Positions 25,077 to 33,616 of a stretch of DNA of 64,000 nucleotides are shown here, in pieces (positions within the stretch are counted from its first letter, which is position 1; every line of letters starts with the position of its first letter). The stretch comes from JABSSA01 sp039984715 (GTDB lineage Bacteria; Pseudomonadota; Alphaproteobacteria; Rhodobacterales; Rhodobacteraceae). Below the pieces are notes generated by a model, which did not search any database, had not been told where the DNA came from, and was given only the letters and a program-made list of their open reading frames with translations. The position numbers and the translations under genes are program-made. The stretch spans positions 124,001 to 188,000 of the forward strand of contig JBDWUA010000010.1 of assembly GCA_039984715.1 (NCBI GenBank), in the 5' to 3' direction.

Positions 25077-26461
25077 TTCAGCCAAAACGGCGGCACGTCA
25101 CCTGCCATCATACAGCCATATGGATCGATGTAGTCTTCGATCTCAGCTAAGCCGAACTTATCGATTTGCCGCACAACGTTGTCCGCGTTCTTATAGGACG
25201 ACGGCAATTCAGAGGCATCGACACCACCCGCAGGGAACCGGATATCAAGTCCCTTTGTTTCGGCTTCCAACGCCTGCTGAGCAGTCACCTCGCCCATCCG
25301 GCGTTTATGTTCGGACCGCGAGAAATTACGCCCCGCACCATGCGGTGAAAACCCAAGCGCATGATCCGCATCGTTGCCACGCACAACCAAAACCGGTTCC
25401 GACATGTTCAAAGGGATCAACGTCAACCCAGTGGCATCCGCTGCATAATCATCCCAAGCTGGAGTCGCCCCCTTGCCATGGTAAAACAGGTCACCCCGCT
25501 TGAAGACAAAGTTATGCTCATTCCAGAACCGATGTCCCGCTTGCGCACCAGACTCCTCAACAGTTGCCTGATGAATGGCATTGTGGTTGGCCTTGGTCCA
25601 CTTACGGATCAACTGAAGGGCAGCCCAATAATCTTGGCCATCCTCAGTATCTGCGGGAATCCACGCGTTTTGCTTTAGCGTATCTGGCGACAGCTTCTTG
25701 CGGTATTTCTGCGCGACTTCCATCCCAAGCTTATACAGCACAGCGCCCGGACCACGTGACCCGTGATGGGTTACAATGGCCGTACGCCCTGTGTTGCGGG
25801 ACTTACCCACAAACAAAAAGTGGTTACCGTCCCCTTGGGTGCCAAGATGTTCGACAGCCAAACGCAAAATCTTAGGATTGTTCAGGAACTTGTTGTTCCG
25901 GAATTCGTCCAACAAATTCTGTGACATTGTGAACCGCTTACCATTCTGACGTCCGCCCGGACCGAAATGCGTCACCTTTTCCGCAGCATCAAGCACGGTC
26001 TTTGGCTCTGCCTCACCCAAGTCCGTCATCATGACCGAACAACAAATATCAGCCGAGTGCATCCCAGGATGGATCGCATTTTTGGCCGCGATCACTCCGC
26101 CCACTGGGATTGTACCCAATGGACCAGCAGGACAGGCATCCGGCATCACCGCTGCCGAAACGACAGTAGGCGTGCGCATAACAACATTCATGGTCTGCGT
26201 TACGTCTTGGACGTTTTTGACTTCGTCCGCATCGTCCGACGCCTCAATGTTGAAATGAAACGGCACATCACCCGATTTTTGCAATGGCAAAGTTGGCGGA
26301 GGAGGAGGAGGCTTCATACCTTCAAGTTTCGCCTTGATTTGGTCTGCATCATACCCAGCGGCCAAAGCCGCCTGTGCAATTTCCAAAAGCCGCGGAAAAC
26401 CCTTACCCGGGATATGGCCCCATTCTTTGAGGTGTTCACCAGTGATCGTTACATCAGTCAT
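25049..26461 (-). CDS. rtcB: RNA-splicing ligase RtcB
   Basis: 470 residues from ATG 26461; the open frame extends further but this start gives the natural MTDVTITGEHLKEWG. RtcB joins 2',3'-cyclic phosphate or 3'-phosphate RNA ends to 5'-OH ends using GTP and Mn2+. Metal-site motif SADICCSV (Asp138, Cys141), GDGNHF, THHGSRGPG and the guanylated-histidine region HGAGRNFSR are intact. An N-terminal ~100-residue extension with a hexaproline stretch and a C-terminal KKKKKRR tail distinguish it from short E. coli-type RtcB. RtcR is divergent upstream; no rtcA (cyclase) is present. Confidence 0.96.
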   Translation of the reverse strand: MTDVTITGEHLKEWGHIPGKGFPRLLEIAQAALAAGYDADQIKAKLEGMKPPPPPPTLPLQKSGDVPFHFNIEASDDADEVKNVQDVTQTMNVVMRTPTVVSAAVMPDACPAGPLGTIPVGGVIAAKNAIHPGMHSADICCSVMMTDLGEAEPKTVLDAAEKVTHFGPGGRQNGKRFTMSQNLLDEFRNNKFLNNPKILRLAVEHLGTQGDGNHFLFVGKSRNTGRTAIVTHHGSRGPGAVLYKLGMEVAQKYRKKLSPDTLKQNAWIPADTEDGQDYWAALQLIRKWTKANHNAIHQATVEESGAQAGHRFWNEHNFVFKRGDLFYHGKGATPAWDDYAADATGLTLIPLNMSEPVLVVRGNDADHALGFSPHGAGRNFSRSEHKRRMGEVTAQQALEAETKGLDIRFPAGGVDASELPSSYKNADNVVRQIDKFGLAEIEDYIDPYGCMMAGDVPPFWLNKKKKKRRA

Positions 26462-26735
26462 TTCTTCACTCTCGACTTGCGCAAACTCATTTGCGCCTTC
26501 GTCCCTTTCCAAATTTGTCTTTTGTTCAACTTTCGTGGCCGAATGGAATTCTGCACCACTGCTGTTGTCATTCTCGTGTTTCAGTCAGGTCGTTTTCGTT
26601 GATTTATCGATGAACACGAAGAAAAAGAGGAGTTTACGTAACTTTTTGTTTTTAATCATCTTTTCGCATAGATCGAATTTTATGGGCTAATTTTACGATT
26701 TACTTTTATCGTTAATTATCCAAATGTATCGTATC
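26462..26735. promoter_or_regulatory. rtcB / rtcR divergent intergenic region
   Basis: 274 bp, clearly AT-richer than its surroundings, especially 26600-26730. It must hold the promoters of rtcB (leftward) and rtcR (rightward). An inverted pair ACGAT / ATCGT occurs near 26694-26711. I searched both strands for a sigma-54 -24/-12 element (GG-N10-GC with TGGCAC/TTGC context) by eye and found none convincing. No gene is evident. Confidence 0.5.
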
Positions 26736-28310
26736 ATGAAGAAAAACGTTGTCATTGGCTTTCTCGGCACGAATCTGGATGCGGGCAAACGGCGTCGTTG
26801 GCGGCCCACTGTTCAACTTGTTCAACACGCCGATTTTCCTGTGGATCGTCTTGAGCTGATCTATTCAAAGCGTTGGCGTGGATTAGCCGGGAAAATCAAA
26901 TCTGAAGTCGAACAGATCAGTCCAACGACCGAAGTGCTGCTGCAACACATCGAAATTCAGGATCCGTGGGATTTTGAAGAAATGTACGGCGCATTATTCG
27001 ATTTCGCGCGCGATTACGGTTTTGATGATGAACGTGAGGAATATCATGTCCACCTGACCACAGGCACGCATGTCGGCCAAATCTGCTGGTTCTTGTTAAC
27101 AGAGGCACGCCATATCCCCGGCAAACTGCTTCAAGCCAGCCCCCCTCGCCATGATGAAACTGGACCCGGGTCCATTCAAGTCGTCGATCTTGATCTGTCC
27201 AGATACAGCGCCCTGCAACAGCGGTTTGATCTGGTAGCCAAGGAACACAACACCTTGCTGAAAGGTGGGATCGAAACGCGTAATACTGCCTTTAATGCGA
27301 TGATAGACCGGATGGAGGTCGTCACCTCAAATTCCGACGCTCCGCTGTTGTTGATTGGCCCAACCGGAACCGGGAAATCTGACCTTGCTGCGCGGCTTTA
27401 CGAACTAAAGCTTCAACACCGCCGGATTAAAGGACGTCTGGTCCATGTGAACTGCTCGACCTTAAAAGGGGAGCGGGCCATGTCGACCTTGTTTGGCCAT
27501 CGTCGCCAAGCCATCCCCGGTGCCGGTGCGGACAGACGTGGATTGCTGCAAGAAGCTGACGGCGGCGTCCTTTTCTTGGATGAACTTGACGAATTGGGCT
27601 TGGATGAACAGGCGATGATCCTGCACGCGATCGAAACTGGGAAATACTTTCCGTTGGGTTCAGATTACGAAGTCACCAGTCGGTTCCACCTTATCGCGGG
27701 GGCCGGTCAAGATTTGGCTGACCTTGTGGCCACGGGACAGTTTCGTGCAGACCTTTTCGCCCGACTGAACCTTTGGACCTTTGCGCTTCCTGCGCTGCGC
27801 GACCGACCTGAAGATATCGCCCCAAATCTCGAACATGAACTGACAAGAATGGAAAAGCTTTTGGGCACCCGCGTCAGCTTTAACGCTGATGCATTTACGC
27901 GGTACCAGAAATTCGCCACCGATCCCGGCACGTTATGGCAGGGAAACTTTCGTGATCTGGGTGCGTCTGTCCAACGCATGTGTACGCTTGCGCCGCGTGG
28001 ACGCATAACACTGACGATGGTTGAAGATGAAATTACAACGCTTGAACGAATTTGGCGTGATGCAAACCGCGATCCAGATTTACAAATTCTCGTTGATTAT
28101 CTGGGCACAGCTGCAAACGATGTTGATGAATTTGACCGGGTTCAACTGGCGGCCGTTATCCGTGTCTGTCAACAATCCGCCAGCCTTAGCGCGGCGGGCC
28201 GCCGGCTTTTTGCGGCATCTCGCGCGGCCAAAACCAGTCGTAATGATGCGGATCGATTGCGCAAATATCTTGATAAATTCGGGTTAGACTGGGCGACTTG
28301 TCGGGATTGA
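26736..28310 (+). CDS. rtcR: RNA-repair regulator RtcR (CARF domain + AAA+ activator)
   Basis: 524 residues from ATG 26736 (MKKNVVIGFLGTNLD). N-terminal CARF-type sensor (about 1-180), AAA+ domain with Walker A GPTGTGKS (208-215), Walker B VLFLDE (278-283) and GNFRDL, and a C-terminal DNA-binding region ending LSAAGRRLFAASRAAKTSRNDADRL. In E. coli RtcR senses RNA ends and activates rtcBA with sigma-54. Here the loop that should read GAFTGA reads QAIPGA (258-263), so sigma-54 contact is doubtful. Divergent from rtcB. No clear ribosome-binding site precedes the start. Confidence 0.93.
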   Translation: MKKNVVIGFLGTNLDAGKRRRWRPTVQLVQHADFPVDRLELIYSKRWRGLAGKIKSEVEQISPTTEVLLQHIEIQDPWDFEEMYGALFDFARDYGFDDEREEYHVHLTTGTHVGQICWFLLTEARHIPGKLLQASPPRHDETGPGSIQVVDLDLSRYSALQQRFDLVAKEHNTLLKGGIETRNTAFNAMIDRMEVVTSNSDAPLLLIGPTGTGKSDLAARLYELKLQHRRIKGRLVHVNCSTLKGERAMSTLFGHRRQAIPGAGADRRGLLQEADGGVLFLDELDELGLDEQAMILHAIETGKYFPLGSDYEVTSRFHLIAGAGQDLADLVATGQFRADLFARLNLWTFALPALRDRPEDIAPNLEHELTRMEKLLGTRVSFNADAFTRYQKFATDPGTLWQGNFRDLGASVQRMCTLAPRGRITLTMVEDEITTLERIWRDANRDPDLQILVDYLGTAANDVDEFDRVQLAAVIRVCQQSASLSAAGRRLFAASRAAKTSRNDADRLRKYLDKFGLDWATCRD

Positions 28311-28439
28311 GCTCAAAGCGGTCCCCTCCAAAAAAGACGCGATTCAACACTGTATTTCCCTAAAGTTGCACCGCCAAAGTCACAGTTTTGCCTCAGGTCG
28401 AATGCACCTTTATCGGGAAACACTGGGAGTTTTGTCATC

Positions 28440-29027
28440 ATGGGACCACTCGAGGCAGTCGGGACAGTCTTTTCGAAATATGCCATGTTCCGCGGGCGCG
28501 CGCCTCGTTCGGAATATTGGTGGTTTTACCTTTTCGAAATCATTGCTTTTACCGTATTCATTGCGATCGATTTGTCGTTCCTGATGAACGATCCAATTGT
28601 GCTGAACGACCCAACTAAGATTGATTTTTTTAGCTTGTTCACGCTGTATTATACACTGATCAGCTTTATTCCGCGCCTAGCGGTGACCGTGCGACGATTG
28701 CACGATGCAGGCATGAGCGGGTTTCTCATTCTGGCCTACTTTGTGCCCTTCGTTGGTTGGCTCATTATGCTAGTGCTCATGATGATGCCGTCGGAAAACG
28801 ACGAAAACATCCATGGAACGCCATATCGGCCAATGGGTGGCCGCGCGTCTCGTGCAAACGTCGGTGGCAAGCAAAAGCATGATCCCATGCAAGGTTATGC
28901 GCATCTGATGCAAAACGACCAAAAAGTGCCCGAAGAAGTGCTTGTGGCACGCCAAGAAGCGCGCAAAGCCGAAGTGCGCAAACTTTATGAAGAACGTGTT
29001 CTGGGCGTCAAAGCCGCCCGGACTTAA
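28440..29027 (+). CDS. DUF805 family membrane protein
   Basis: 195 residues. The N-terminal FSKYAMFRGRAPRSEYWWFYLF motif and RRLHDAGMSGFLILAYFVPFVGWL are the DUF805 hallmarks; three or four membrane helices fill residues ~25-120. A ~70-residue hydrophilic charged C-terminal tail follows, beyond the core family. Preceded by GGGAG seven nt before the ATG. Function unknown. It converges on gshA. Confidence 0.9.
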   Translation: MGPLEAVGTVFSKYAMFRGRAPRSEYWWFYLFEIIAFTVFIAIDLSFLMNDPIVLNDPTKIDFFSLFTLYYTLISFIPRLAVTVRRLHDAGMSGFLILAYFVPFVGWLIMLVLMMMPSENDENIHGTPYRPMGGRASRANVGGKQKHDPMQGYAHLMQNDQKVPEEVLVARQEARKAEVRKLYEERVLGVKAART

Positions 29028-29038
29028 ATCTAATCAGC

Positions 29039-29072
29039 GATATACGGCTAGTACGAATACTCGTCGTATATC
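29039..29072. terminator. Long inverted repeat between DUF805 gene and gshA
   Basis: Outer arms GATATACG (29039-29046) and CGTATATC (29065-29072) enclose a 3x3 mismatch and an inner stem AGTA/TACT with loop CGAA. It spans the 3' end of gshA (stop at 29048-29050) at a convergent junction. It probably terminates or protects transcripts in both directions; no T-tract is seen. Confidence 0.45.
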
Positions 29073-30418
29073 CGATCTAAATCACCGCCCCACTCACCAT
29101 GATAGCGTTCCAGCAGTTCGTCTGCTGGAGCCTGTCCGGTTTCAAGGCTTTCCTTCAATGCATTGAGAAAGTGGGTTTCATCGGGAACAAGGCCACCCGA
29201 CCCAGGGAAACCCCGTGCTTTTAGACCGGCATCAGAAATCGCAACAGCTTCGCGCGCAATGTCATGCATGTTGATATTGCCGACTTGGGTGGCCAGCCCG
29301 GCAACTGATGCTTCGACACGCAATGCATCTCGGGTTTCAGCGTCCCAACCTTTGACCAAGTCCCAAGCCGCATCCAAAGAGGATTGATCATACATCAGCC
29401 CGACCCAGAATGCAGGCAACGCACATAAACGCCGCCATGGTCCACCGTCAGCGCCCCGCATTTCGATGAACTGCTTAACACGTGCTTCGGGGAAAATTGT
29501 GGTCAGGTGGTCGGCCCAGTCGCTGAGCGTGGGCGTTTCACCCGGTAATGCAGGCAATTTACCCTTTAGGAAATCACGGAATGATTGACCAAGTGCGTCG
29601 ATATATTCGCCATCGCGATAGACAAAATACATGGGCACATCGAGAGCGTATTCCACCCAAGCATCAAACCCAAAGCCGTCTTCGAAAACGAAGGGCAACA
29701 TGCCTGTGCGCGCATCATCCAAATGCCGCCACACATATCCACGCCAAGATTTGTGACCGTTCAATTTGCCCTCAAAGAAAGGCGAATTGCCAAACAGAGC
29801 ATTTGCAACGGGTTGCAAAGCCAAAGCCACCCGCATCTTTTGAACCATGTCCGCTTCGGTCGAGAAATCCAGATTGACCTGAACGGTACATGTCCGCCGC
29901 ATCATGGTTGTGCCCGCTGTGCCGACGGACTGCATGTAGCTGTCCATAAGCTTGTAACGCCCTTTTGGCATCAACGGCATGTCTTCGTGCTGCCAAACCG
30001 GCGCAGCGCCAAGCCCGATAAAGCCGACCCCAACTTTGTCTGCGATGGATTTAACATCGCGCAAGTGGTCGTTCACTTCGTCACAGGTTTGGTGGATCGT
30101 TTCCAAGGGCGCGCCGGACAATTCCAACTGTCCACCGGGTTCAAGGCTGATATTGGCCCCATCTTTTTCCAGACCAATCAGGTGGCCACCTTCTTGGATT
30201 GGTGCCCAGCCATACCGATCACGCAACCCTTCAAGAACGGCACGAATGGAACGGTCACCTTCAAACGGCAAAGGATTTAAGGTGTCTTTACAGTACCCGA
30301 ACTTTTCATGCTCGGTCCCGATGCGCCAATCTTGTTTTGGCTTGCACCCGTCGGCCAAATATTCGGCCAATTGTTCGTAACGTTCGACCGGACCACCGCC
30401 GGATTGTGGAATGGACAT
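29048..30418 (-). CDS. gshA: Glutamate-cysteine ligase, plant/alphaproteobacterial type
   Basis: 456 residues. Motifs of class III GshA: RIGTEHEKFGY near residue 33, SLEPGGQLELSGAPLETIH, MPKGRYKLMDSYM, and MMRRTCTVQVNLDFS. It forms gamma-glutamylcysteine from glutamate, cysteine and ATP, the first step of glutathione synthesis. The length and sequence match enzymes of Rhizobiales/Rhodobacterales and plants rather than E. coli GshA. gshB is not in the window. Confidence 0.96.
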   Translation of the reverse strand: MSIPQSGGGPVERYEQLAEYLADGCKPKQDWRIGTEHEKFGYCKDTLNPLPFEGDRSIRAVLEGLRDRYGWAPIQEGGHLIGLEKDGANISLEPGGQLELSGAPLETIHQTCDEVNDHLRDVKSIADKVGVGFIGLGAAPVWQHEDMPLMPKGRYKLMDSYMQSVGTAGTTMMRRTCTVQVNLDFSTEADMVQKMRVALALQPVANALFGNSPFFEGKLNGHKSWRGYVWRHLDDARTGMLPFVFEDGFGFDAWVEYALDVPMYFVYRDGEYIDALGQSFRDFLKGKLPALPGETPTLSDWADHLTTIFPEARVKQFIEMRGADGGPWRRLCALPAFWVGLMYDQSSLDAAWDLVKGWDAETRDALRVEASVAGLATQVGNINMHDIAREAVAISDAGLKARGFPGSGGLVPDETHFLNALKESLETGQAPADELLERYHGEWGGDLDRIYDEYSY

Positions 30419-30475
30419 GGGGGCCTCGCGTTAAGCTGTTTCAGGTGTCAGAGGTGGAGTGATTCATCGGGAGTG

Positions 30476-31003
30476 TCAATGCAATGACGTACCGGCTGGA
30501 CGCATCGGCTGGCGTTCCCAAATTACGACCGCCTGAGCAGGAGAGGATTCCAGTTCCGACAACATGCGCGCGGTCTTTAATCCCGGCAAACTGGCGAATG
30601 CATCAAACAAAAGATCCGATCCAAGAGCGTTCAAAGGGATCAACAAATCGGGCTGTCCCTTCTGTTCAAGACGCCAATGTGGGGGTTTGGCTGCGCCATT
30701 TAAAGTCAGGCGTTCAAGCTCGCGCAATGCAACGGCGCCACCAGCATAAGGCCCAAAGTAATTAATCTGTCCTTCGTCAACCTGAACGCTGCCCGGCCCG
30801 TCGCCGGTGCGTCGGAAACGTCCACGCTGAACGCCGATCCAAATCAGTGCCAATCCGATAAGGCCAACCACAGGACCCAGATATCCAAGCAATCCCCCGA
30901 CCCGTATCAACCACCACATGCCTAGCGATAAAATCGCAAGACCGACAAGTGCTTCGCGCCAACGCAGCAACGCAGCAGACGCTTCGGGCCGAATGAATTT
31001 CAT
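30476..31003 (-). CDS. Conserved two-helix membrane protein
   Basis: 175 residues. Two adjacent hydrophobic segments (about 17-36 and 40-60) are followed by a cytoplasmic domain (~65-165) with GPGSVQVDEGQINYFGPYAGGAVALRELERL. The short loop between helices and the beta-rich soluble domain recall membrane-anchored PH-like proteins, but no family is assigned. ATG overlaps the upstream GNAT stop (ATGA). Sits between rsmE-GNAT and gshA in one minus-strand unit. Confidence 0.75.
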   Translation of the reverse strand: MKFIRPEASAALLRWREALVGLAILSLGMWWLIRVGGLLGYLGPVVGLIGLALIWIGVQRGRFRRTGDGPGSVQVDEGQINYFGPYAGGAVALRELERLTLNGAAKPPHWRLEQKGQPDLLIPLNALGSDLLFDAFASLPGLKTARMLSELESSPAQAVVIWERQPMRPAGTSLH

Positions 31004-31860
31004 GACTTCACCTCATGTGGCGTCTGGAACAAAACAAGCGCGTATTCGCCTATGTATTCAAATCCAAGGCGTTCATAAATGCGGGCTGCATTGGCGCTGG
31101 CCGCGAACAACGTCACTTGGGACACTCCCGCGGTAAACGCTTCTTTCAGATGCAGCGTTAAGGCTTGGCTTGCGTACCCGCGACCTCGGTTACTTCGCGG
31201 AGTGAATACGCCACCGACTTGTACGCAATCGGGTGTTGTTGCGTTAAACCCGGTCATTGCAAGCGGTTCATCGCCATCCATTAACACACGATGACTGTCC
31301 CGTTTTGTGTACGCATCAACTTCTGGACCAGCTTCGTCTGAATTGGTCAATCCCAACACCTCGGACGCATATGCCGCACGCCAAGTCACAAGCAAATCGC
31401 GAGACATCTCTTTGAAGGGTTTAAGCCGTTTCCCATGGCATTCCACAGGTTGAAACTGGCGCTGCGTAAGGCTGTATTGGGCATCATCTTCGTTCATACG
31501 CGTTGGCGCATCTTGCAATTCCAGTGCGCGCAATCCAGCGCGCACCTGACATGCCTCACCTAATATCCCGAGCAACGCGCGATTTCGCACAGATTTGCCA
31601 ACAGCGGCCCAAAGCCCAAAGTCGCCATCTGGCAAAACTGGCATAACAGCGCCTTCATGGGTCACAATGATCAAACCGCGAATTCCGGATTGATCTTCTG
31701 CGATCCACCCCTCAACAGATCGCGCAGGTGGGTCCGCATGCTGACTGGTCAAGCCATTGTCCCTGAGGTTTATCAACGGAAACATCGATATCTGAATGAA
31801 TACCTCATAAAACGATAGCGCAGCACTTACGTCATTTGGGCACATCGCACGTATCTTCAC
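31000..31860 (-). CDS. GNAT family N-acetyltransferase
   Basis: 286 residues if the GTG at 31860 is used; it overlaps the rsmE stop as GTGA, the pattern seen at many junctions here, whereas the upstream start at 31887 would overlap rsmE by 31 nt. The C-terminal half holds the acetyl-CoA motif VFTPRSNRGRGYASQALTLHL and the VTLFAASANAARIYERLGFEYIGEYAL end typical of the family. The N-terminal half is a degenerate second GNAT-like domain. Substrate unknown. Confidence 0.85.
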   Translation of the reverse strand: MKIRAMCPNDVSAALSFYEVFIQISMFPLINLRDNGLTSQHADPPARSVEGWIAEDQSGIRGLIIVTHEGAVMPVLPDGDFGLWAAVGKSVRNRALLGILGEACQVRAGLRALELQDAPTRMNEDDAQYSLTQRQFQPVECHGKRLKPFKEMSRDLLVTWRAAYASEVLGLTNSDEAGPEVDAYTKRDSHRVLMDGDEPLAMTGFNATTPDCVQVGGVFTPRSNRGRGYASQALTLHLKEAFTAGVSQVTLFAASANAARIYERLGFEYIGEYALVLFQTPHEVKS

Positions 31861-32582
31861 GTCCAATCCCCCAGCGTTTTCTGCCAAAGCGTCAATGCCG
31901 CGACCGCCGCCGTGTCGGCCCGTAATATGCGCGGTCCCAAACTGATTGGATGGGACGCATCAAACGATTGCAGCCGGGTGCGTTCTGTTTCGGAAAACCC
32001 GCCTTCTGGACCAATCAGAATTGCCCACGAATTAGTGTCACCTAAATTGGACCACGTAGATGTCTGCGACAAAAGGGTTTCATCGCAAAACAACAGCTTT
32101 CGGTCCGAATCCCACTGATCCAGTACTTTGCCCAGTTTGCGCGCTTCGGCGACCTCAGGAACATAATTAATGCCGCATTGTTCGGCGGCCTCTACTGCAT
32201 GGGCTTGCAATCGGTCCCCGCGCACGCGTTCGCTGTTGGTGAAATCCGTCAAGACCGGCACGATGCGGGCCGCGCCCATCTCTACTGCTTTTTCGACGAT
32301 GAAATCGGTGCGTGCCTTTTTGATTGGGGCAAATAACAACCACACATCGGGGGCCGCCGTTTGAGCTTGTTCCAATTCGACACATGACAACACCCCGGCC
32401 CGCTTGCCCGCCTCAACAATTGTTGCGCGCCATGTGCCGTCTGCTCCGTTGAACAATGTGACATCCACGCCCACAGTCAGACGCATGACGCCGAACAAGT
32501 AATGCGCATGCTCCCGCGACAGCGGGACCGATTGCCCTTGGCCCAAAGGCTGATTAACAAAGAGTCGAACACGTGATGCCAT
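31857..32582 (-). CDS. rsmE: 16S rRNA (uracil-1498-N3)-methyltransferase RsmE
   Basis: 241 residues from ATG 32582, with AGGG upstream. N-terminal PUA-like domain (RVRLFVNQPLGQGQSVPLSREHAHYLFGVMRL) and SPOUT knot domain with ILIGPEGGFSETERTRL and SLGPRILRADTAAVAALTL. It methylates U1498 of 16S rRNA. The start codon lies only 11 bp from the divergent ubiA start. Confidence 0.95.
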   Translation of the reverse strand: MASRVRLFVNQPLGQGQSVPLSREHAHYLFGVMRLTVGVDVTLFNGADGTWRATIVEAGKRAGVLSCVELEQAQTAAPDVWLLFAPIKKARTDFIVEKAVEMGAARIVPVLTDFTNSERVRGDRLQAHAVEAAEQCGINYVPEVAEARKLGKVLDQWDSDRKLLFCDETLLSQTSTWSNLGDTNSWAILIGPEGGFSETERTRLQSFDASHPISLGPRILRADTAAVAALTLWQKTLGDWT

Positions 32583-32593
32583 GGGCCCTACAT

Positions 32594-33556
32594 ATGACCA
32601 ACACTTCCCCTGTACCAGATGGACAAGTTGCAGACGCAGTTCCAGACAATTGGGTTGATGCTTATGCACCGCAATGGACCCGCCCCTATCTGCGCCTCAG
32701 CCGTGCGGATCGCCCCATTGGGACATGGTTGCTGCTGATCCCATGTTGGTGGGGTCTGGCATTGGCCGTTATCTATGACCAAAGCCCACGACTGCAAGAT
32801 TTATGGATCGCCGTTGGATGCGCCTTGGGGGCGTGGTTGATGCGCGGGGCTGGATGCACTTGGAATGACATCTCAGACCGCAAGTTCGATGCACAAGTCG
32901 AACGCACAAAATCGCGTCCTTTGCCGTCAGGTCAAGTCAGCGTGCGCGGAGCCGTTTTTTGGATGTGTCTGCAAGCATTGATATCGTTGTGCATTTTGCT
33001 GACGTTCAACCGCGCGGCCATTTCGTTGGGTGTTTTGTCGTTGCTGCCCGTGTGTATTTACCCATACGCCAAACGCTTTACATGGTGGCCACAAGTGTTT
33101 TTGGGGCTTGCCTTCAATTGGGGCGCCCTGCTGGCTTGGACGGCCCATTCCGGTCAACTTGATGCCCCGGCGGTCGTTCTTTATTTCGCAGGCATCGCGT
33201 GGACGCTGTTTTACGACACGATCTATGCGCATCAAGACACAGAAGACGACGCACTGGTCGGGATCAAATCAACTGCTTTGCTATTTGGTGGCAAAACAGC
33301 GGAATGGTTGCGCCGGTTTCTGGCCGCAACAGTTGGCCTGATGGGGATTGCAGTGATTTTCTCTGCACTGCCGAACGCGTCAATTCTTGCAATGATTCTG
33401 GCCTTGGCAGGACCATGGGCTATGGGCTGGCACATGGCGTGGCAATTGCGTGGCTTTGATTCTGAAGATAATGTTAAATTACTGCAATTATTTCATGTGA
33501 ATCGGGATACTGGCCTGATTCCGCTGATCTTGTTTATCGCGGCTATTTTTGTCTGA
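32594..33556 (+). CDS. ubiA: 4-hydroxybenzoate octaprenyltransferase UbiA
   Basis: 320 residues, eight to nine membrane helices. Start at ATG 32594, giving MTNTSPVPDG. The first aspartate motif NDISDRKFDAQVERTKSRPLPSG and the second YDTIYAHQDTEDD bind Mg-prenyl diphosphate. It prenylates 4-hydroxybenzoate in ubiquinone synthesis at the inner membrane. Divergent from rsmE across 11 bp; no strong ribosome-binding site is seen. Confidence 0.95.
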   Translation: MTNTSPVPDGQVADAVPDNWVDAYAPQWTRPYLRLSRADRPIGTWLLLIPCWWGLALAVIYDQSPRLQDLWIAVGCALGAWLMRGAGCTWNDISDRKFDAQVERTKSRPLPSGQVSVRGAVFWMCLQALISLCILLTFNRAAISLGVLSLLPVCIYPYAKRFTWWPQVFLGLAFNWGALLAWTAHSGQLDAPAVVLYFAGIAWTLFYDTIYAHQDTEDDALVGIKSTALLFGGKTAEWLRRFLAATVGLMGIAVIFSALPNASILAMILALAGPWAMGWHMAWQLRGFDSEDNVKLLQLFHVNRDTGLIPLILFIAAIFV

Positions 33557-33616
33557 TTGCAAGATTGTGCGGGTCGGCGTATCAGGAACCAGGTTTTTGT
33601 AAGAGGATACAGGCAC

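Noticed and set aside
26462..26735. Sigma-54 promoter for rtcB
   Set aside because: No GG-N10-GC element with -24/-12 context was found on the minus strand; partial matches near 26540 have the wrong spacing.
26736..28310. CRISPR link because of the CARF domain
   Set aside because: The CARF domain belongs to RtcR; no cas genes or repeat array are in the window.
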